A stretch of 34,036 bases of DNA from [Clostridium] clostridioforme AGR2157 (GTDB lineage Bacteria; Bacillota; Clostridia; Lachnospirales; Lachnospiraceae). Location: positions 1-34,036 of the forward strand of contig NZ_AUJR01000050.1 in NCBI RefSeq assembly GCF_000424325.1. The letters are read 5' to 3'. Shown here in pieces: positions 7,357-16,856 of this stretch (the first letter of the stretch is position 1; every line of letters starts with the position of its first letter). Made by a program: the position numbers and the translations under genes. Under the pieces are notes generated by a model. It had not been told where the DNA came from. It searched no databases and saw only the letters and a list, made by a program, of their open reading frames with translations.

Positions 7357-9147
7357 TTACTCTTCCTCAGCCGCAACCGCAATATGCAGTTCCTCCAGCT
7401 GTTTCTCATCCACCTGTCCAGGCGCCTCCGTCATCAGACAGGAAGCATCCTTCACCTTGGGGAACGCGATAACGTCGCGGATACTGTCAGCTCCCACCAT
7501 TAACATCACCACGCGGTCCAGGCCATATGCCAGGCCTGCGTGAGGCGGAACACCATACTTAAATGCCTCCAGAAGGAAGCCGAACTGCTCCTTGGCCCTC
7601 TCAGGCGTAAAGCCCAGCACCTCAAACATCTTGGACTGGATATCAGCCTGGTGGATACGCACAGAGCCGCCTCCCATCTCCACACCGTTCAGGACAATAT
7701 CATAAGCCTTGGCACGAACCCGGCCAGGGTCAGAATCAATATACTGCAAATCCTCATCCATGGGCATGGTGAAGGGATGGTGCATGGCCACGTAACGGTC
7801 CTCTTCCTCTGAATATTCCAGAAGCGGGAACTCTGTCACCCACAGGAACTTAAAGTCATCCTTCTTAAGCAAATCCAGCTGTCTGGCCAGTTCCAAACGC
7901 AGGTTGCCCAGGACATCAAATACCACCTTATTCCGGTCAGCGGCAAACAGTAACAGGTCGCCCGGCTTTCCGTCCATGACGTTTATCAGCGCATTCATTT
8001 CCTCCTCCTTCATGAACTTTGCAAAGGAGGACTTGAAGGTGCCGTCCTCGCTGATTGCCACATAGGCAAGACCCTTGGCGCCAAAGCCCTTGGCATACTC
8101 CACCAGAGCGTCTATCTTTTTACGGGGCATATGTCCCTGTCCCTGGGCATTAATGCCGCGGACGCTGCCGCCATTTTCCAGGGCCCCCTTAAACACCGCG
8201 AACTCACAGCCCTTAACCACCTCCGAAACATTCTTAAGCTCCATACCAAAACGCAGGTCCGGCTTATCAGAGCCAAAGCGGTCCATGGCCTCCTGCCAGG
8301 TCATGCGGGGAATGGGCAGCTGCACATCAAAATTGCAGATTTCCTTAAACAGCTTCTTTAACAGGCGCTCATTTACATCCAATACATCGTCCACATCCAC
8401 AAAGGACAGCTCCATGTCAATCTGTGTGAATTCAGGCTGACGGTCTGCCCTCAGGTCCTCATCGCGGTAGCAGCGGGCCAGCTGGAAGTAGCGGTCATAA
8501 CCGGAACACATGAGAAGCTGCTTGAACAGCTGCGGGGACTGGGGCAGGGCGTAGAAGGAACCAGGATGCACGCGGCTGGGTACCAGATAATCCCTGGCCC
8601 CCTCAGGCGTACTCTTAATCAGGGTAGGGGTCTCAATCTCAAGAAATCCCTCAGAAGCCAGAAAAGCTCTGGTCAGGGTAGCCACCCGGCTCCTAATCAT
8701 AAGATTTTTCTGGATATCCGGTCTTCTCAAATCCAGGAAACGGTATTTCAGGCGCAGCTCTTCCTTTGTCTTGCTGTTCTCCTCAATGGGGAAGGGAGGT
8801 GTCTCGGACTCGGAAAGAATGCGCATGGAATTGGCCCTGATTTCTATGGCTCCTGTGGCCAGATTGGTATTTACCGCGCCGGAGCGGGCCTCCACCCGTC
8901 CTGTAACGGCAACTACGAACTCGCTCCTCAGCTTTTCCGCCTTTGCAAAGTTCTCTGCGCCGCAGTCATTTTCCTCAAATATAATCTGAAGGATGCCGGA
9001 GCGGTCCCTCAAATCCACAAAGATGATGCCGCCCTTATTCCTGCTCTTCTGGACCCATCCCATAACGGTCACTTCCTGACCGATGTGGGCAGTGGTCACT
9101 TCCGTACATCTATGGGTACGCTTTAACCCAACCATTGATTCTGCCAT
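7357..9147 (-). CDS. aspS: Aspartyl-tRNA synthetase
   Basis: This 596-aa class II synthetase charges tRNA-Asp in the cytoplasm. The N-terminal OB-fold anticodon domain (about 1-110) contains VMGWVQKSRNKGGIIFVDLR. Motif 2 is visible in CYRDEDLRADRQPEFTQID, the bacterial GAD insertion occupies roughly residues 290-420, and motif 3 appears in AGLAYGLDRVVMLM near the C-terminus. The length is normal for bacterial AspRS. AAAGGAGA precedes the ATG. It follows hisS by 22 bases and is the last gene before a terminator. Whether it charges only Asp or also Asn cannot be decided from sequence alone. Confidence 0.95.
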   Translation of the reverse strand: MAESMVGLKRTHRCTEVTTAHIGQEVTVMGWVQKSRNKGGIIFVDLRDRSGILQIIFEENDCGAENFAKAEKLRSEFVVAVTGRVEARSGAVNTNLATGAIEIRANSMRILSESETPPFPIEENSKTKEELRLKYRFLDLRRPDIQKNLMIRSRVATLTRAFLASEGFLEIETPTLIKSTPEGARDYLVPSRVHPGSFYALPQSPQLFKQLLMCSGYDRYFQLARCYRDEDLRADRQPEFTQIDMELSFVDVDDVLDVNERLLKKLFKEICNFDVQLPIPRMTWQEAMDRFGSDKPDLRFGMELKNVSEVVKGCEFAVFKGALENGGSVRGINAQGQGHMPRKKIDALVEYAKGFGAKGLAYVAISEDGTFKSSFAKFMKEEEMNALINVMDGKPGDLLLFAADRNKVVFDVLGNLRLELARQLDLLKKDDFKFLWVTEFPLLEYSEEEDRYVAMHHPFTMPMDEDLQYIDSDPGRVRAKAYDIVLNGVEMGGGSVRIHQADIQSKMFEVLGFTPERAKEQFGFLLEAFKYGVPPHAGLAYGLDRVVMLMVGADSIRDVIAFPKVKDASCLMTEAPGQVDEKQLEELHIAVAAEEE

Positions 9148-9169
9148 TGTCTTATCTCCTTTATTTTCC

Positions 9170-10435
9170 TTAATTCTTCAGGCTTTCCTTATAAAATTCC
9201 TTAAACTCCGTATACCCTTCCCTGCCCAGCTGTTCCTTCTGGAACTTCTTGTTCTTATTCATCTGGGCAACCAGAACCTGCACGCCCTTCTTTCTCTCGT
9301 CCATGGCCTCGCGGATTACAGCTGCCAGCCTGGCGCTGTCCACGCCCTTTTCAAAGAGAAACGCCTTACTGGCAGAAGCGCCGGGCACGGTAAAGCCATT
9401 GTCCATAAGGATGGTTACAATGCGCTCAAAGCCTATGGAGAATCCGCAGGCCGGTGTCTCCATGCCTGTAAACTTGCCAATCATCTTATCGTAGCGGCCG
9501 CCGCCTGCCACGGAACCGCCGAAGCCCTCCATGGAGACCTCGAAAATAGTTCCTGTATAATATGACATGCCTCTGACCAACGTGGGGTCGAACTCCAGGC
9601 CGAAGTCAGCCTCAGCCACCTCAGCCACTGTGTCCATGATGTGGGCCAGGCCCTCGCTTACATTGGCGGGCATCACCTCTGAGAGCATCTGTCCCAGGGC
9701 CCTTACCCCGGCTGCATCCTTTGTCACGTTCTTAAGCATGTCCAGATATTTACTTACGCTCTCCGGACAATAGCCGGATTCCAGAAGCTCCTTCTCCACG
9801 CCTTCATACCCAATCTTATCCATCTTGTCCAGGGTAATAAATACCTGGTCCATGGACTCCTCCGGAAAACCGCAGTACAGGGCCATGCCCCGCAGGATGC
9901 CCCTGTCATTGATACGGACAGTAAAGCCGTTGTCCGGGCAGATTCTTCCAAGGGCAGTGGTGGTGGCCAGAATCAGCTCAATTTCAGCCAGGCTGGTGGC
10001 ATCTCCCAGAATATCGATGTCACACTGTACAAACTGGCGGAAACGGCCCTTCTGGGGGCGGTCCGCGCGCCACACGCTTCCCATCTGAAGCGCCTTGAAG
10101 GGACTTGGCAGGTTGGCTGCATTGTTGGCGTAATAGCGGGAAAGGGGGAGGGTCAGGTCATAGCGCAGGCCGCTGTCCACCAGGTCATTCTCTTCCTTTG
10201 CCCCTTCCAGGTTAAGCTTGTCCCCTCTTTTCAGTATCTTGAAAATCAGCTTCTCATTATCCCCGCCCTGTTTGCTGGTCAGGTTCCCGATGTGCTCTAC
10301 GCAGGGTGTCTCTATCTGGGTAAATCCAAAGCTTTTATAGGTCTCTTTGATTTGATTCATCACGTACTCACGAATCTGCATCTCAGCAGGCGTGATATCT
10401 CTCATGCCGGTGACCGGCTTCTTAGCTAATGCCAT
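9170..10435 (-). CDS. hisS: Histidyl-tRNA synthetase
   Basis: This class II synthetase charges tRNA-His. Visible motifs are motif 2 (QMGSVWRADRPQKGRFRQF), the histidine-binding loop LVRGMSYYTGTIFEV followed by GGGRYDKMIGKF, motif 3 (CGFSIGFERIV) and a C-terminal anticodon-binding domain that ends FKEFYKESLKN. The start is set at 10435 (MALAKKPVTGMRD) because TTGGAGAA lies just upstream and the protein then begins like the family. The frame stays open to an ATG at 10483, but that start has no RBS and would add a Lys-rich leader of 16 residues. The His loop differs from the usual bacterial VRGLDYY. It sits between hemZ and aspS. Confidence 0.93.
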   Translation of the reverse strand: MALAKKPVTGMRDITPAEMQIREYVMNQIKETYKSFGFTQIETPCVEHIGNLTSKQGGDNEKLIFKILKRGDKLNLEGAKEENDLVDSGLRYDLTLPLSRYYANNAANLPSPFKALQMGSVWRADRPQKGRFRQFVQCDIDILGDATSLAEIELILATTTALGRICPDNGFTVRINDRGILRGMALYCGFPEESMDQVFITLDKMDKIGYEGVEKELLESGYCPESVSKYLDMLKNVTKDAAGVRALGQMLSEVMPANVSEGLAHIMDTVAEVAEADFGLEFDPTLVRGMSYYTGTIFEVSMEGFGGSVAGGGRYDKMIGKFTGMETPACGFSIGFERIVTILMDNGFTVPGASASKAFLFEKGVDSARLAAVIREAMDERKKGVQVLVAQMNKNKKFQKEQLGREGYTEFKEFYKESLKN

Positions 10436-10554
10436 ACGCGTTCTCCAATCCTGATTTTTCTTCAATATCTTTATTTTAAGCATCTTTTATGATTTTGCAA
10501 GTGTTTTCAATGATTTTTTCCTCCCTATGAGTCCGCGGCGTTGCGGGCTTACAG

Positions 10555-12075
10555 TTAAAGGATGCGCTCCTTGCGCTGTATCATCTCGTCAATCCTGCTG
10601 ATGTACTGCTCCACTTCCTTTACATTCTCGCAGCGTTCCCTGCGGTTCTCAGAAGGAAATACCACCTTGGTGGTGGTTCCCGCGCCGCAGGCAGCTATGG
10701 TCTGCATCTCCTCCATGATAAGGATGTTGTAGATACAGGCTTTGCCGGGCAGGGAGTACCCTACATTCTCAAAATTACCGGCCATGTTTTTCTGGCGGTA
10801 CAGATAATAGGGCTCCATACCCATCTCACGGGCGCAGGCAGCGCTGAGCTCGATCATCTCCGGGGTGTTCTGAATCTTCAGCCCGCCGTACTCTTCCCTG
10901 AACATGTTGAGCCTGGCCGCCCTCTTGATGGCCAGGGAATGGACCGTAAGGGAATCCGGGCCTAGAGCCCGTACCTCCTCCAATGTGCGCCGCACATCAT
11001 CCATATTCTCCTCTGGAAGCCCCATAATCAGGTCCATGTTGATGTTGTCAAATCCCAGCTCGCGGGCCGTGTAAAAACGCTCCTTCACCATCTCCACGGT
11101 GTGGTGGCGGCCAATCAGGTCCAGGGTTTTTTGGTTCATGGTCTGGGGATTAATGGAAATACGGGTGATGCCGTGGTCTCTCAGCACCTTAAGCTTGTCC
11201 TGGGTAATGCTGTCCGGCCTTCCGGCCTCCACTGTAAACTCCAGCACGCGGCTCAGGTCAAAGAGCTGCTCCAGCCTGCTTAAGAGAGCTTCTAAATCCT
11301 CCGCAGGAAGGGATGTAGGGGTGCCTCCGCCAAAATAGACCGTGTCCAGAGGCCTTCCCTCCATCTTCCGGGCCGTATATTCCAGTTCCTTAAACAATGC
11401 TTCCAGGTAAAGGCCTGTGCGCCCCTTCCATTTTCCAATGGGATAGGAGGTAAAGGAACAGTACAGACATGTGGTGGGGCAGAATGGTATCCCCACGTAC
11501 AGGCTGTAGCCCCGCTCATAGTCCAATGGTTCCAGAAGTTTTTTCTCCCTGGCGGCAATCTCAATGCTCAAATCTATCTTTTCATCGCTGGCAAGGTAGG
11601 TCTCCTTCATAAAAGAACGGATATCCTCCTCCTTCCAGCCTTCCTCCAGCCTGGTAAGGGCTATCTTGGTGGGGCGGATGCCGGTGAGGGAACCCCAGGG
11701 CATTTCCTTTCCCGTGCGCGCCGCCAGCATGAGGTAAAACATTTTCTTTATGACATTCTTGGTGGCGGAGTGGTCCGAAAGGTCCGAGGGGCGGGTGCAG
11801 GAATCCGATAACTTCCAGCCCTTTAACCCCTCCGGCCGTGATGGGGCCTGATCTTTTCCCGGCTCCAGCCCGGTCCCGTTCCCGCTTAAGTCCTCTGAGG
11901 CGGCTCCATTTTCCCATATAAAAACGGAAACCGTGCCATCTCCCAGCCGTGTCTCCACGTAAAAGTCCACCCCGTCTTTTACCTCATGGGCATAAGCCTC
12001 ACCTGGATAAAAGGACATCAGAAGTTCTCTGATGTCCTGTTCGTACCGGTTATCCTGTATTAAAAGTCCAATCAT
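10555..12075 (-). CDS. hemZ: HemZ-type radical SAM protein (coproporphyrinogen dehydrogenase-like)
   Basis: This 506-aa radical SAM protein carries the cluster motif CPTTCLYC (Cys199, Cys203, Cys206), which binds a 4Fe-4S centre and SAM. FGGGTPTSL and VEAGRPDS are the downstream SAM contacts of the coproporphyrinogen III oxidase/HemN family. The long N-terminal extension of about 190 residues and the length match clostridial and Bacillus HemZ. Family members are annotated as oxygen-independent coproporphyrinogen dehydrogenases, though many HemN-like proteins do other chemistry and no other haem gene is seen here. It lies between the MBL hydrolase (32 bases) and hisS (119 bases). Residues 60-105 form a low-complexity, probably flexible insertion. 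Confidence 0.88.
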   Translation of the reverse strand: MIGLLIQDNRYEQDIRELLMSFYPGEAYAHEVKDGVDFYVETRLGDGTVSVFIWENGAASEDLSGNGTGLEPGKDQAPSRPEGLKGWKLSDSCTRPSDLSDHSATKNVIKKMFYLMLAARTGKEMPWGSLTGIRPTKIALTRLEEGWKEEDIRSFMKETYLASDEKIDLSIEIAAREKKLLEPLDYERGYSLYVGIPFCPTTCLYCSFTSYPIGKWKGRTGLYLEALFKELEYTARKMEGRPLDTVYFGGGTPTSLPAEDLEALLSRLEQLFDLSRVLEFTVEAGRPDSITQDKLKVLRDHGITRISINPQTMNQKTLDLIGRHHTVEMVKERFYTARELGFDNINMDLIMGLPEENMDDVRRTLEEVRALGPDSLTVHSLAIKRAARLNMFREEYGGLKIQNTPEMIELSAACAREMGMEPYYLYRQKNMAGNFENVGYSLPGKACIYNILIMEEMQTIAACGAGTTTKVVFPSENRRERCENVKEVEQYISRIDEMIQRKERIL

Positions 12076-12107
12076 ACAAAACCTGCTTTCTATAATAAAG
12101 CCTTCTT

Positions 12108-12794
12108 TTATTCCTGTTTGAAGGCATCCGGGCCTTTTACCCGGAGGATGTTGTCTCTTACCGTAAGCACGGGATTCCCCTTCTTCTCAAACCCGATGGT
12201 GGTGGGATCTCCGTGTCCTGTATACACCATGGTATCATCCGGCAGTTTAAACAGTACGTCCACAATGGAGCTGACAATACGAATCGTATTCCCTGTGGGC
12301 AGGTCTGTCCTGCCATAGGAACCGCAAAACAGGGTATCGCCTGCAAAGACAATGCCCTCATCCGGCAGATAGAAGCAGCAGGAGCCTGCGGTATGTCCCG
12401 GTGTGAACAGCACCTTCCATCTGGTTCCCAGGAGATCCAGTTCCTGTCCGTCATGAAGAAGCACATCCGCATGCAGGCTGGTCTGGGGTCCTCTGAATCC
12501 TCCGGTCATATTAAGCTTTGTATCGGCCAGCATATTTTCCTCTGTCTCATATGCATAGACCTTTACCCGAAATGCCCTGAGCACATCCGGCACAGCCATG
12601 ATATGGTCAAAATGACCGTGGGTCAGCAGGACTGCCGTGAGATTGATTCCCAGCTCGCTGCACTTGTTCAGAATATAAGGAGCGTTGTCAGCCGGGTCAA
12701 TGACCGCCCCCTCCTTGGTCTGCTCATCATAAACCAGATAACAGTTGGTACTCACCTGTCCCAATACACATGTCTTAATCCTAATATCGCTCAT
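12108..12794 (-). CDS. MBL-fold metallo-hydrolase (glyoxalase II-like)
   Basis: This 228-aa protein has the metallo-beta-lactamase fold with the dinuclear metal motif THGHFDH (His59, His61, Asp63, His64). Further ligands come from TPGHTAGS, FAGDTLF and YTGHGDPT. The arrangement resembles the short glyoxalase II/YcbL group that hydrolyses thioesters such as S-lactoylglutathione, but the C-terminal helical domain of classical GloB is missing, so the substrate is unknown. It is cotranscribed between relA (21 bases) and hemZ (32 bases), a common arrangement in this bacterial group. Confidence 0.88.
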   Translation of the reverse strand: MSDIRIKTCVLGQVSTNCYLVYDEQTKEGAVIDPADNAPYILNKCSELGINLTAVLLTHGHFDHIMAVPDVLRAFRVKVYAYETEENMLADTKLNMTGGFRGPQTSLHADVLLHDGQELDLLGTRWKVLFTPGHTAGSCCFYLPDEGIVFAGDTLFCGSYGRTDLPTGNTIRIVSSIVDVLFKLPDDTMVYTGHGDPTTIGFEKKGNPVLTVRDNILRVKGPDAFKQE

Positions 12795-12815
12795 ATCCTT
12801 CCCCTTTCATCACAG

Positions 12816-15101
12816 CTATCCTGTTGTTCTCTCTATATCCAGGACGCCCTCAATCTGGCGTATCTTATCCGTCAGCCGGGTCAGCTCATCGGTCCCATGA
12901 ATGTCAAATGTCATGATGATGGTGGCCTTGCCCTGCTTGCTGGTCCTCACATTCATGGAAGTAATGTCAATCTGCTTCTCCGTAAAGACCTTGGATATAT
13001 CTGCAAACATGCCAATCCGGTTGTTGGCAAATATCTTGATTTCCGTGGAGTACTGCTCATTGCTGCTGGCTCCCTCCGCCATCTGCCATTCTGCGTCAAT
13101 CATCCTGCTGCGTTCATCCTCCGGCAGGTTGATGATATTCACACAGTCCGTGCGGTGGATGGATACGCCGCGGCCCCTGGTGACAAATCCTATAATTTCA
13201 TCCCCCGGCACCGGGTTGCAGCACTTGGAGAACCGAACCGCCAGGTCATGGATTCCCTTGACCATTATGCCGCTCTTTGATTTGCGGACGCTTGCCTCAC
13301 CGGCCCTTCCCGCTGTGTCAGCAATACCGCTGAGCACATCCGCATCCGTAATTTCTCTCTTTAACTTTTTCTCCCGCTCCTCCAGCATCTTGTTGATGAC
13401 CTGGCCCTCTTTCAGGCCCCCGTGTCCAACGGATGCCAGAACGGAATCCCAATCCTTATAGGCATACCGGTTCATGACCTTTTCCATGAACTCGGGCTTG
13501 CCGATTTCAGACCAGTTAATGCCCTTAGCCTTACAGTAGCGTTCAATCTGGTCCCGGCCCCTGACGATGTTGTCTTCCTTCATCTGGCTCTTGAACCACT
13601 GGTTAATCTTATTCTTGGCCTGGGTACTCTTCACAATGCCCAGCCAGTCCCGGCTGGGTCCCTTGGAATTCTGGGATGTGATGATTTCCAGCTGGTCGCC
13701 GTTTTGAATCACATATTCGATGGGCACCAGCTTGCCGTTGACCCTGGCTCCCACCATCTTATTTCCCACCGCGCTGTGTATACAATATGCAAAGTCGATG
13801 GGGGTGGAACCGCTGGGCAGGGTCTTTACATCCCCTGACGGTGTAAAGCAGTACACACTGTCGGAGAACAGATCCAAATCCCCCTTGACCATACTCAGGA
13901 ATTCCTTGGAATCGTCCGTATCCCTCTGCCACTCCAGAATCTGGCGCAGCCAGCTGAGCTTTGCCTCAGCGCTTCCCGCAGCCACCTGTCCGCTTCCGCT
14001 CTCCTTATACTTCCAGTGGGCGGCGATACCGTATTCCGCTGTCCTGTGCATCTCATAGGTGCGGATCTGTATCTCAAAGGGCTGTCCGTTGCTCCCAATC
14101 AGGGTGGTGTGCAGGGACTGGTACATATTCTGTTTGGGCATGGCTATATAGTCTTTGAAACGGCCCGGAATGGGCTTATACATCTCATGGATGACGCCCA
14201 GGGCAGCATAGCAGTCTTTCACGGTCTCCACCATGATGCGCACTGCAAACAAATCATATATCTGGTCCAGAGTCTTGTTCTGGTTCACCATCTTTTTATA
14301 GATACTGAAGAAATGCTTCACACGTCCGCCCACCGTGGCCTCAATGCCCGCATCCTCCATGTGGTTCTTGACTTCGTCCACGATTTCCCGGACAAAGGCC
14401 TCCCTTGTATCCTTGCGAAGGGCCACTTTCTCCACCAGGTCGTAATATACATCCGGCTGAAGGAACTTAAGGGACAGATCATCCAGTTCAATCTTGATCT
14501 TGGAAATGCCCAGCCTGTCAGCGATGGGAGCATAAATCTCCATGGTCTCCCTGGCCTTTTCCTTTTGCTTCTCCGGCTTCCAGTACTGACCTGTCCTCAT
14601 GTTGTGGAGACGGTCCGCCAGCTTGATGATAATAACGCGGATGTCCTTTGCCATGGCCAAAAACATCTTGCGCAGATTGTCTGCCTGAATCTCCACCTTG
14701 TCCTTATCCCAGTTTAACTGTGTCAGCTTGGTGACACCGTCCACCAGGAAGGAAACCTCAGAGCCGAACTCCTTGGTCAGCTGCTCCAGGGTCATAATGG
14801 TATCCTCTACCACATCATGAAGAAGCCCTGCTGCAATGGTCTCCTTATCCATCTCCAAGTCGGCCAGTATGATAGCCACGCAGAGCGGATGGATGATATA
14901 GGGCTCACCGGACTTGCGCTTCTGCTCCTTATGGGCCTCATCTGCAATCCTGTAAGCCTTTTCGATCATGGTGATATCATCCGAAGGATGATATTTGCGG
15001 ATTGTATTAATCAAGTCCTGATACAGCTCTTCAGGGCTGGTAAAGTCGGCCGGCGCTTCCAATTCGATATCCAGTTTTTCTTTTGTTCCCTCATTTGCCA
15101 T
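12816..15101 (-). CDS. relA: Bifunctional (p)ppGpp synthetase/hydrolase
   Basis: This long RelA/SpoT homologue makes and degrades the alarmone (p)ppGpp. Domains in order are HD hydrolase (about residues 40-190, GLLHDVVEDT), nucleotidyltransferase synthetase (about 240-360, with RFKDYIAMPKQNMYQSLHTT), TGS (about 390-455, CFTPSGDVKTLPSGSTPIDF), a helical/zinc-finger region with SKCCNPVPGDEI, and a C-terminal ACT domain. The HD and synthetase motifs look intact, so both activities are expected. The ATG at 15101 is chosen because AAGGTG lies 9 bases before it; a GTG four codons upstream (15113) is also possible. It is first in the relA-MBL-hemZ-hisS-aspS operon, with its own promoter. Confidence 0.94.
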   Translation of the reverse strand: MANEGTKEKLDIELEAPADFTSPEELYQDLINTIRKYHPSDDITMIEKAYRIADEAHKEQKRKSGEPYIIHPLCVAIILADLEMDKETIAAGLLHDVVEDTIMTLEQLTKEFGSEVSFLVDGVTKLTQLNWDKDKVEIQADNLRKMFLAMAKDIRVIIIKLADRLHNMRTGQYWKPEKQKEKARETMEIYAPIADRLGISKIKIELDDLSLKFLQPDVYYDLVEKVALRKDTREAFVREIVDEVKNHMEDAGIEATVGGRVKHFFSIYKKMVNQNKTLDQIYDLFAVRIMVETVKDCYAALGVIHEMYKPIPGRFKDYIAMPKQNMYQSLHTTLIGSNGQPFEIQIRTYEMHRTAEYGIAAHWKYKESGSGQVAAGSAEAKLSWLRQILEWQRDTDDSKEFLSMVKGDLDLFSDSVYCFTPSGDVKTLPSGSTPIDFAYCIHSAVGNKMVGARVNGKLVPIEYVIQNGDQLEIITSQNSKGPSRDWLGIVKSTQAKNKINQWFKSQMKEDNIVRGRDQIERYCKAKGINWSEIGKPEFMEKVMNRYAYKDWDSVLASVGHGGLKEGQVINKMLEEREKKLKREITDADVLSGIADTAGRAGEASVRKSKSGIMVKGIHDLAVRFSKCCNPVPGDEIIGFVTRGRGVSIHRTDCVNIINLPEDERSRMIDAEWQMAEGASSNEQYSTEIKIFANNRIGMFADISKVFTEKQIDITSMNVRTSKQGKATIIMTFDIHGTDELTRLTDKIRQIEGVLDIERTTG

Positions 15102-15138
15102 ATGTTCGGTCACCTTTTCCTATGGATAGTCAAGATAC

Positions 15139-15167
15139 ATTATAATTTTTTTTATGTAAAAAAGCAA
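15139..15167 (-). promoter_or_regulatory. Promoter of the relA operon
   Basis: Read leftward, TTGCTT (15162-15167), 17 bases, then TATAAT (15139-15144), about 40 bases before the relA start. It lies after the apt terminator, so the two units are separate. Confidence 0.65.
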
Positions 15168-15240
15168 GGGGCGCTTGGAAAAAAGCGGGGCAAGAAAATA
15201 TCAGACGAATTTTGAGGTGTGTTTGATGCTCAGACATAAC

Positions 15241-15269
15241 AAAAAGGCCCATTTTTAATCTAATGGGCC
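15241..15269 (-). terminator. Terminator after apt
   Basis: GGCCCAT (15246-15252) pairs with ATGGGCC (15263-15269), and read leftward the stem is followed by TTTTT (15245-15241). It lies 30 bases beyond the apt stop codon. Confidence 0.75.
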
Positions 15270-15298
15270 CATTCTTTAACCAAATCTATTTCATTTTT

Positions 15299-15823
15299 CT
15301 ACTTACCTTCATAAATAATCGCTGAATCCACATCATACCCCTTCAGATGCTCCCGCCCGTTCAGCCCTGCCAGCTCCATGACAAAGCAGATCTTTACCAC
15401 CTGTCCGCCCAGCTGTTCAATCAGCTTGACAATTGCCTCGGTGGTTCCTCCTGTGGCGATCAGGTCGTCCACAATGATTACCTTCTGACCCGGGCGGATG
15501 GCATCCTTGTGCATTTCAATGGTTGCCTGTCCGTATTCCAGGTCATATTCCATGGCAATGGTCTCGCAGGGAAGCTTACCCTTTTTGCGTACAGGCACAA
15601 ATCCCTTGTGCTGTGCATAGGCCACCGGAACCCCAAAGATAAATCCCCTTGATTCGGGGCCTATCACCAGGTCGTAATCCAGGTCCTTAACCATGTCAAT
15701 CAGACTGTCCACTGCCATGTGCAGCCCGTCCGCGTCCTGCAGGATGCTGGTCACATCCCGGAATATGATTCCAGGCTCCGGAAAATCCGGTATGCTTCTT
15801 ACATACTCCTCTAACTTTTTCAT
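15299..15823 (-). CDS. apt: Adenine phosphoribosyltransferase
   Basis: This 174-aa cytoplasmic purine-salvage enzyme converts adenine and PRPP to AMP. The PRPP-binding loop VVIVDDLIATGGTT and the upstream GPESRGFIFGVPVAYAQ are typical of Apt, and the length is normal. Its ATG overlaps the stop codon of the LacI-type regulator (shared ATGA at 15820-15823), so translation is probably coupled to that regulator. A terminator follows. apt next to relA is common in Firmicutes; the unusual feature is the tie to a sugar-type LacI regulator. Confidence 0.94.
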   Translation of the reverse strand: MKKLEEYVRSIPDFPEPGIIFRDVTSILQDADGLHMAVDSLIDMVKDLDYDLVIGPESRGFIFGVPVAYAQHKGFVPVRKKGKLPCETIAMEYDLEYGQATIEMHKDAIRPGQKVIIVDDLIATGGTTEAIVKLIEQLGGQVVKICFVMELAGLNGREHLKGYDVDSAIIYEGK

Positions 15824-16830
15824 GATGGTTTCCTCTCTTCCATATTCAGATTCTTAACCGTATCCCTGATAATCAGCTTATTGTTCAGGTAAATCCTCCG
15901 GTTGTCGATGATTCCCTCGTCCAGGCGCCTGAGCAGCACCCTGGCTCCCTCTTTGGCAATCTCACCCATGTTGCGCTCCACCGTGGTCAAATGCATATCC
16001 GAATAGCCTGACATATCCCAGTTGTCAAAGCCCACCAGAGAAACATCGTCCGGCACCTTAAGGCCGGCCTCCACAATGGCTGTCCTGGCTCCAAAAGCCA
16101 TCTCATCGTTAAAGCACAGCAGAGCCGTGGGCCGGAAGGCGAGAAGCTGTTTTGCCGCGGTATATCCGCTGGCATACCGGTAATTGCCGCTGATGACGGG
16201 AAGGGCATCCGGATCCAGTCCGTGGCTGGTCATGGACGTCCTCCATCCCCTGCGGCGCAGCCGGCTGGAATCCAGTCCCGGATTTCCTTCTATGATGCCG
16301 ATATTCCGGTGTCCGTTCTCCAGCAGATAGTCCATGGCCCGTTCCATGGCAAGGGCCTCATCCGTGGTCACATTGGGCGCGTCCACGTCCACTGCACGGC
16401 AGATGACTGCCATTGGAATCTTTTTGTCCAGGACCTCGTTCATAAACTCCATGTCCTCGCTTCGCTGGGACAATACGATGATTCCGTCAAAATAGCTGGG
16501 ATTCAGTGTTCCTGGTTCATGCATATCAATACCTTTAACCACTACATTATACTTGCCTCCCGCAACGCTGTAAACCCCTGTCAGCACGTCGTGAAGCACA
16601 AACGGCGATGTCATCTTGCTGATGGCAGAGAAATACAGCCCTATTACATAGGATCTGGATTTTTTCAGGTTGATGGCAGCCTGGTTGGGCACATACCCCA
16701 TCTCCTGAGCCAGGCGCAGTATGTTCTTCCTGCTCTCCGTGTTCTCCACCCCTATGCCGTTTAAGGCCCTGGATACCGTGGAATAGGAAACCCCTGCCCT
16801 TTTCGCGATATCCTTTATCGTCACTGCCAT
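15820..16830 (-). CDS. LacI-family transcriptional regulator
   Basis: This is a LacI/GalR regulator with the N-terminal helix-turn-helix VTIKDIAKRAGVSYSTVSRAL and hinge VPNQAAINLKKSRS, followed by a periplasmic-binding-protein-like effector domain. The start is set at 16830 because GAGGGGG lies 6-8 bases before it; an ATG nine codons upstream (16857) has no RBS and overlaps an operator-like palindrome. It follows the GH28 gene in the same direction, which makes it the probable regulator of the pectin locus. Matching LacI-type palindromes are seen at 16857-16868, 22216-22229 and 22535-22548. Its stop overlaps the apt start. The effector is unknown; a uronate or oligogalacturonide is inferred from context. 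Confidence 0.9.
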   Translation of the reverse strand: MAVTIKDIAKRAGVSYSTVSRALNGIGVENTESRKNILRLAQEMGYVPNQAAINLKKSRSYVIGLYFSAISKMTSPFVLHDVLTGVYSVAGGKYNVVVKGIDMHEPGTLNPSYFDGIIVLSQRSEDMEFMNEVLDKKIPMAVICRAVDVDAPNVTTDEALAMERAMDYLLENGHRNIGIIEGNPGLDSSRLRRRGWRTSMTSHGLDPDALPVISGNYRYASGYTAAKQLLAFRPTALLCFNDEMAFGARTAIVEAGLKVPDDVSLVGFDNWDMSGYSDMHLTTVERNMGEIAKEGARVLLRRLDEGIIDNRRIYLNNKLIIRDTVKNLNMEERKPS

Positions 16831-16856
16831 AATATCCCCCTCTTTGCAATCCACCA

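Noticed and set aside
10436-10483. N-terminal extension of hisS to the ATG at 10483
   Set aside because: No RBS precedes it and the added residues are unlike the family; the ATG at 10435 has TTGGAGAA in place.
10436-10554. T-box leader before the histidyl/aspartyl-tRNA synthetase genes
   Set aside because: The gap is only 119 bases and shows no T-box sequence or antiterminator/terminator pair.
12213-13280. Rightward open frame of 355 codons
   Set aside because: Antisense to the MBL hydrolase and relA, with no motif and no promoter.
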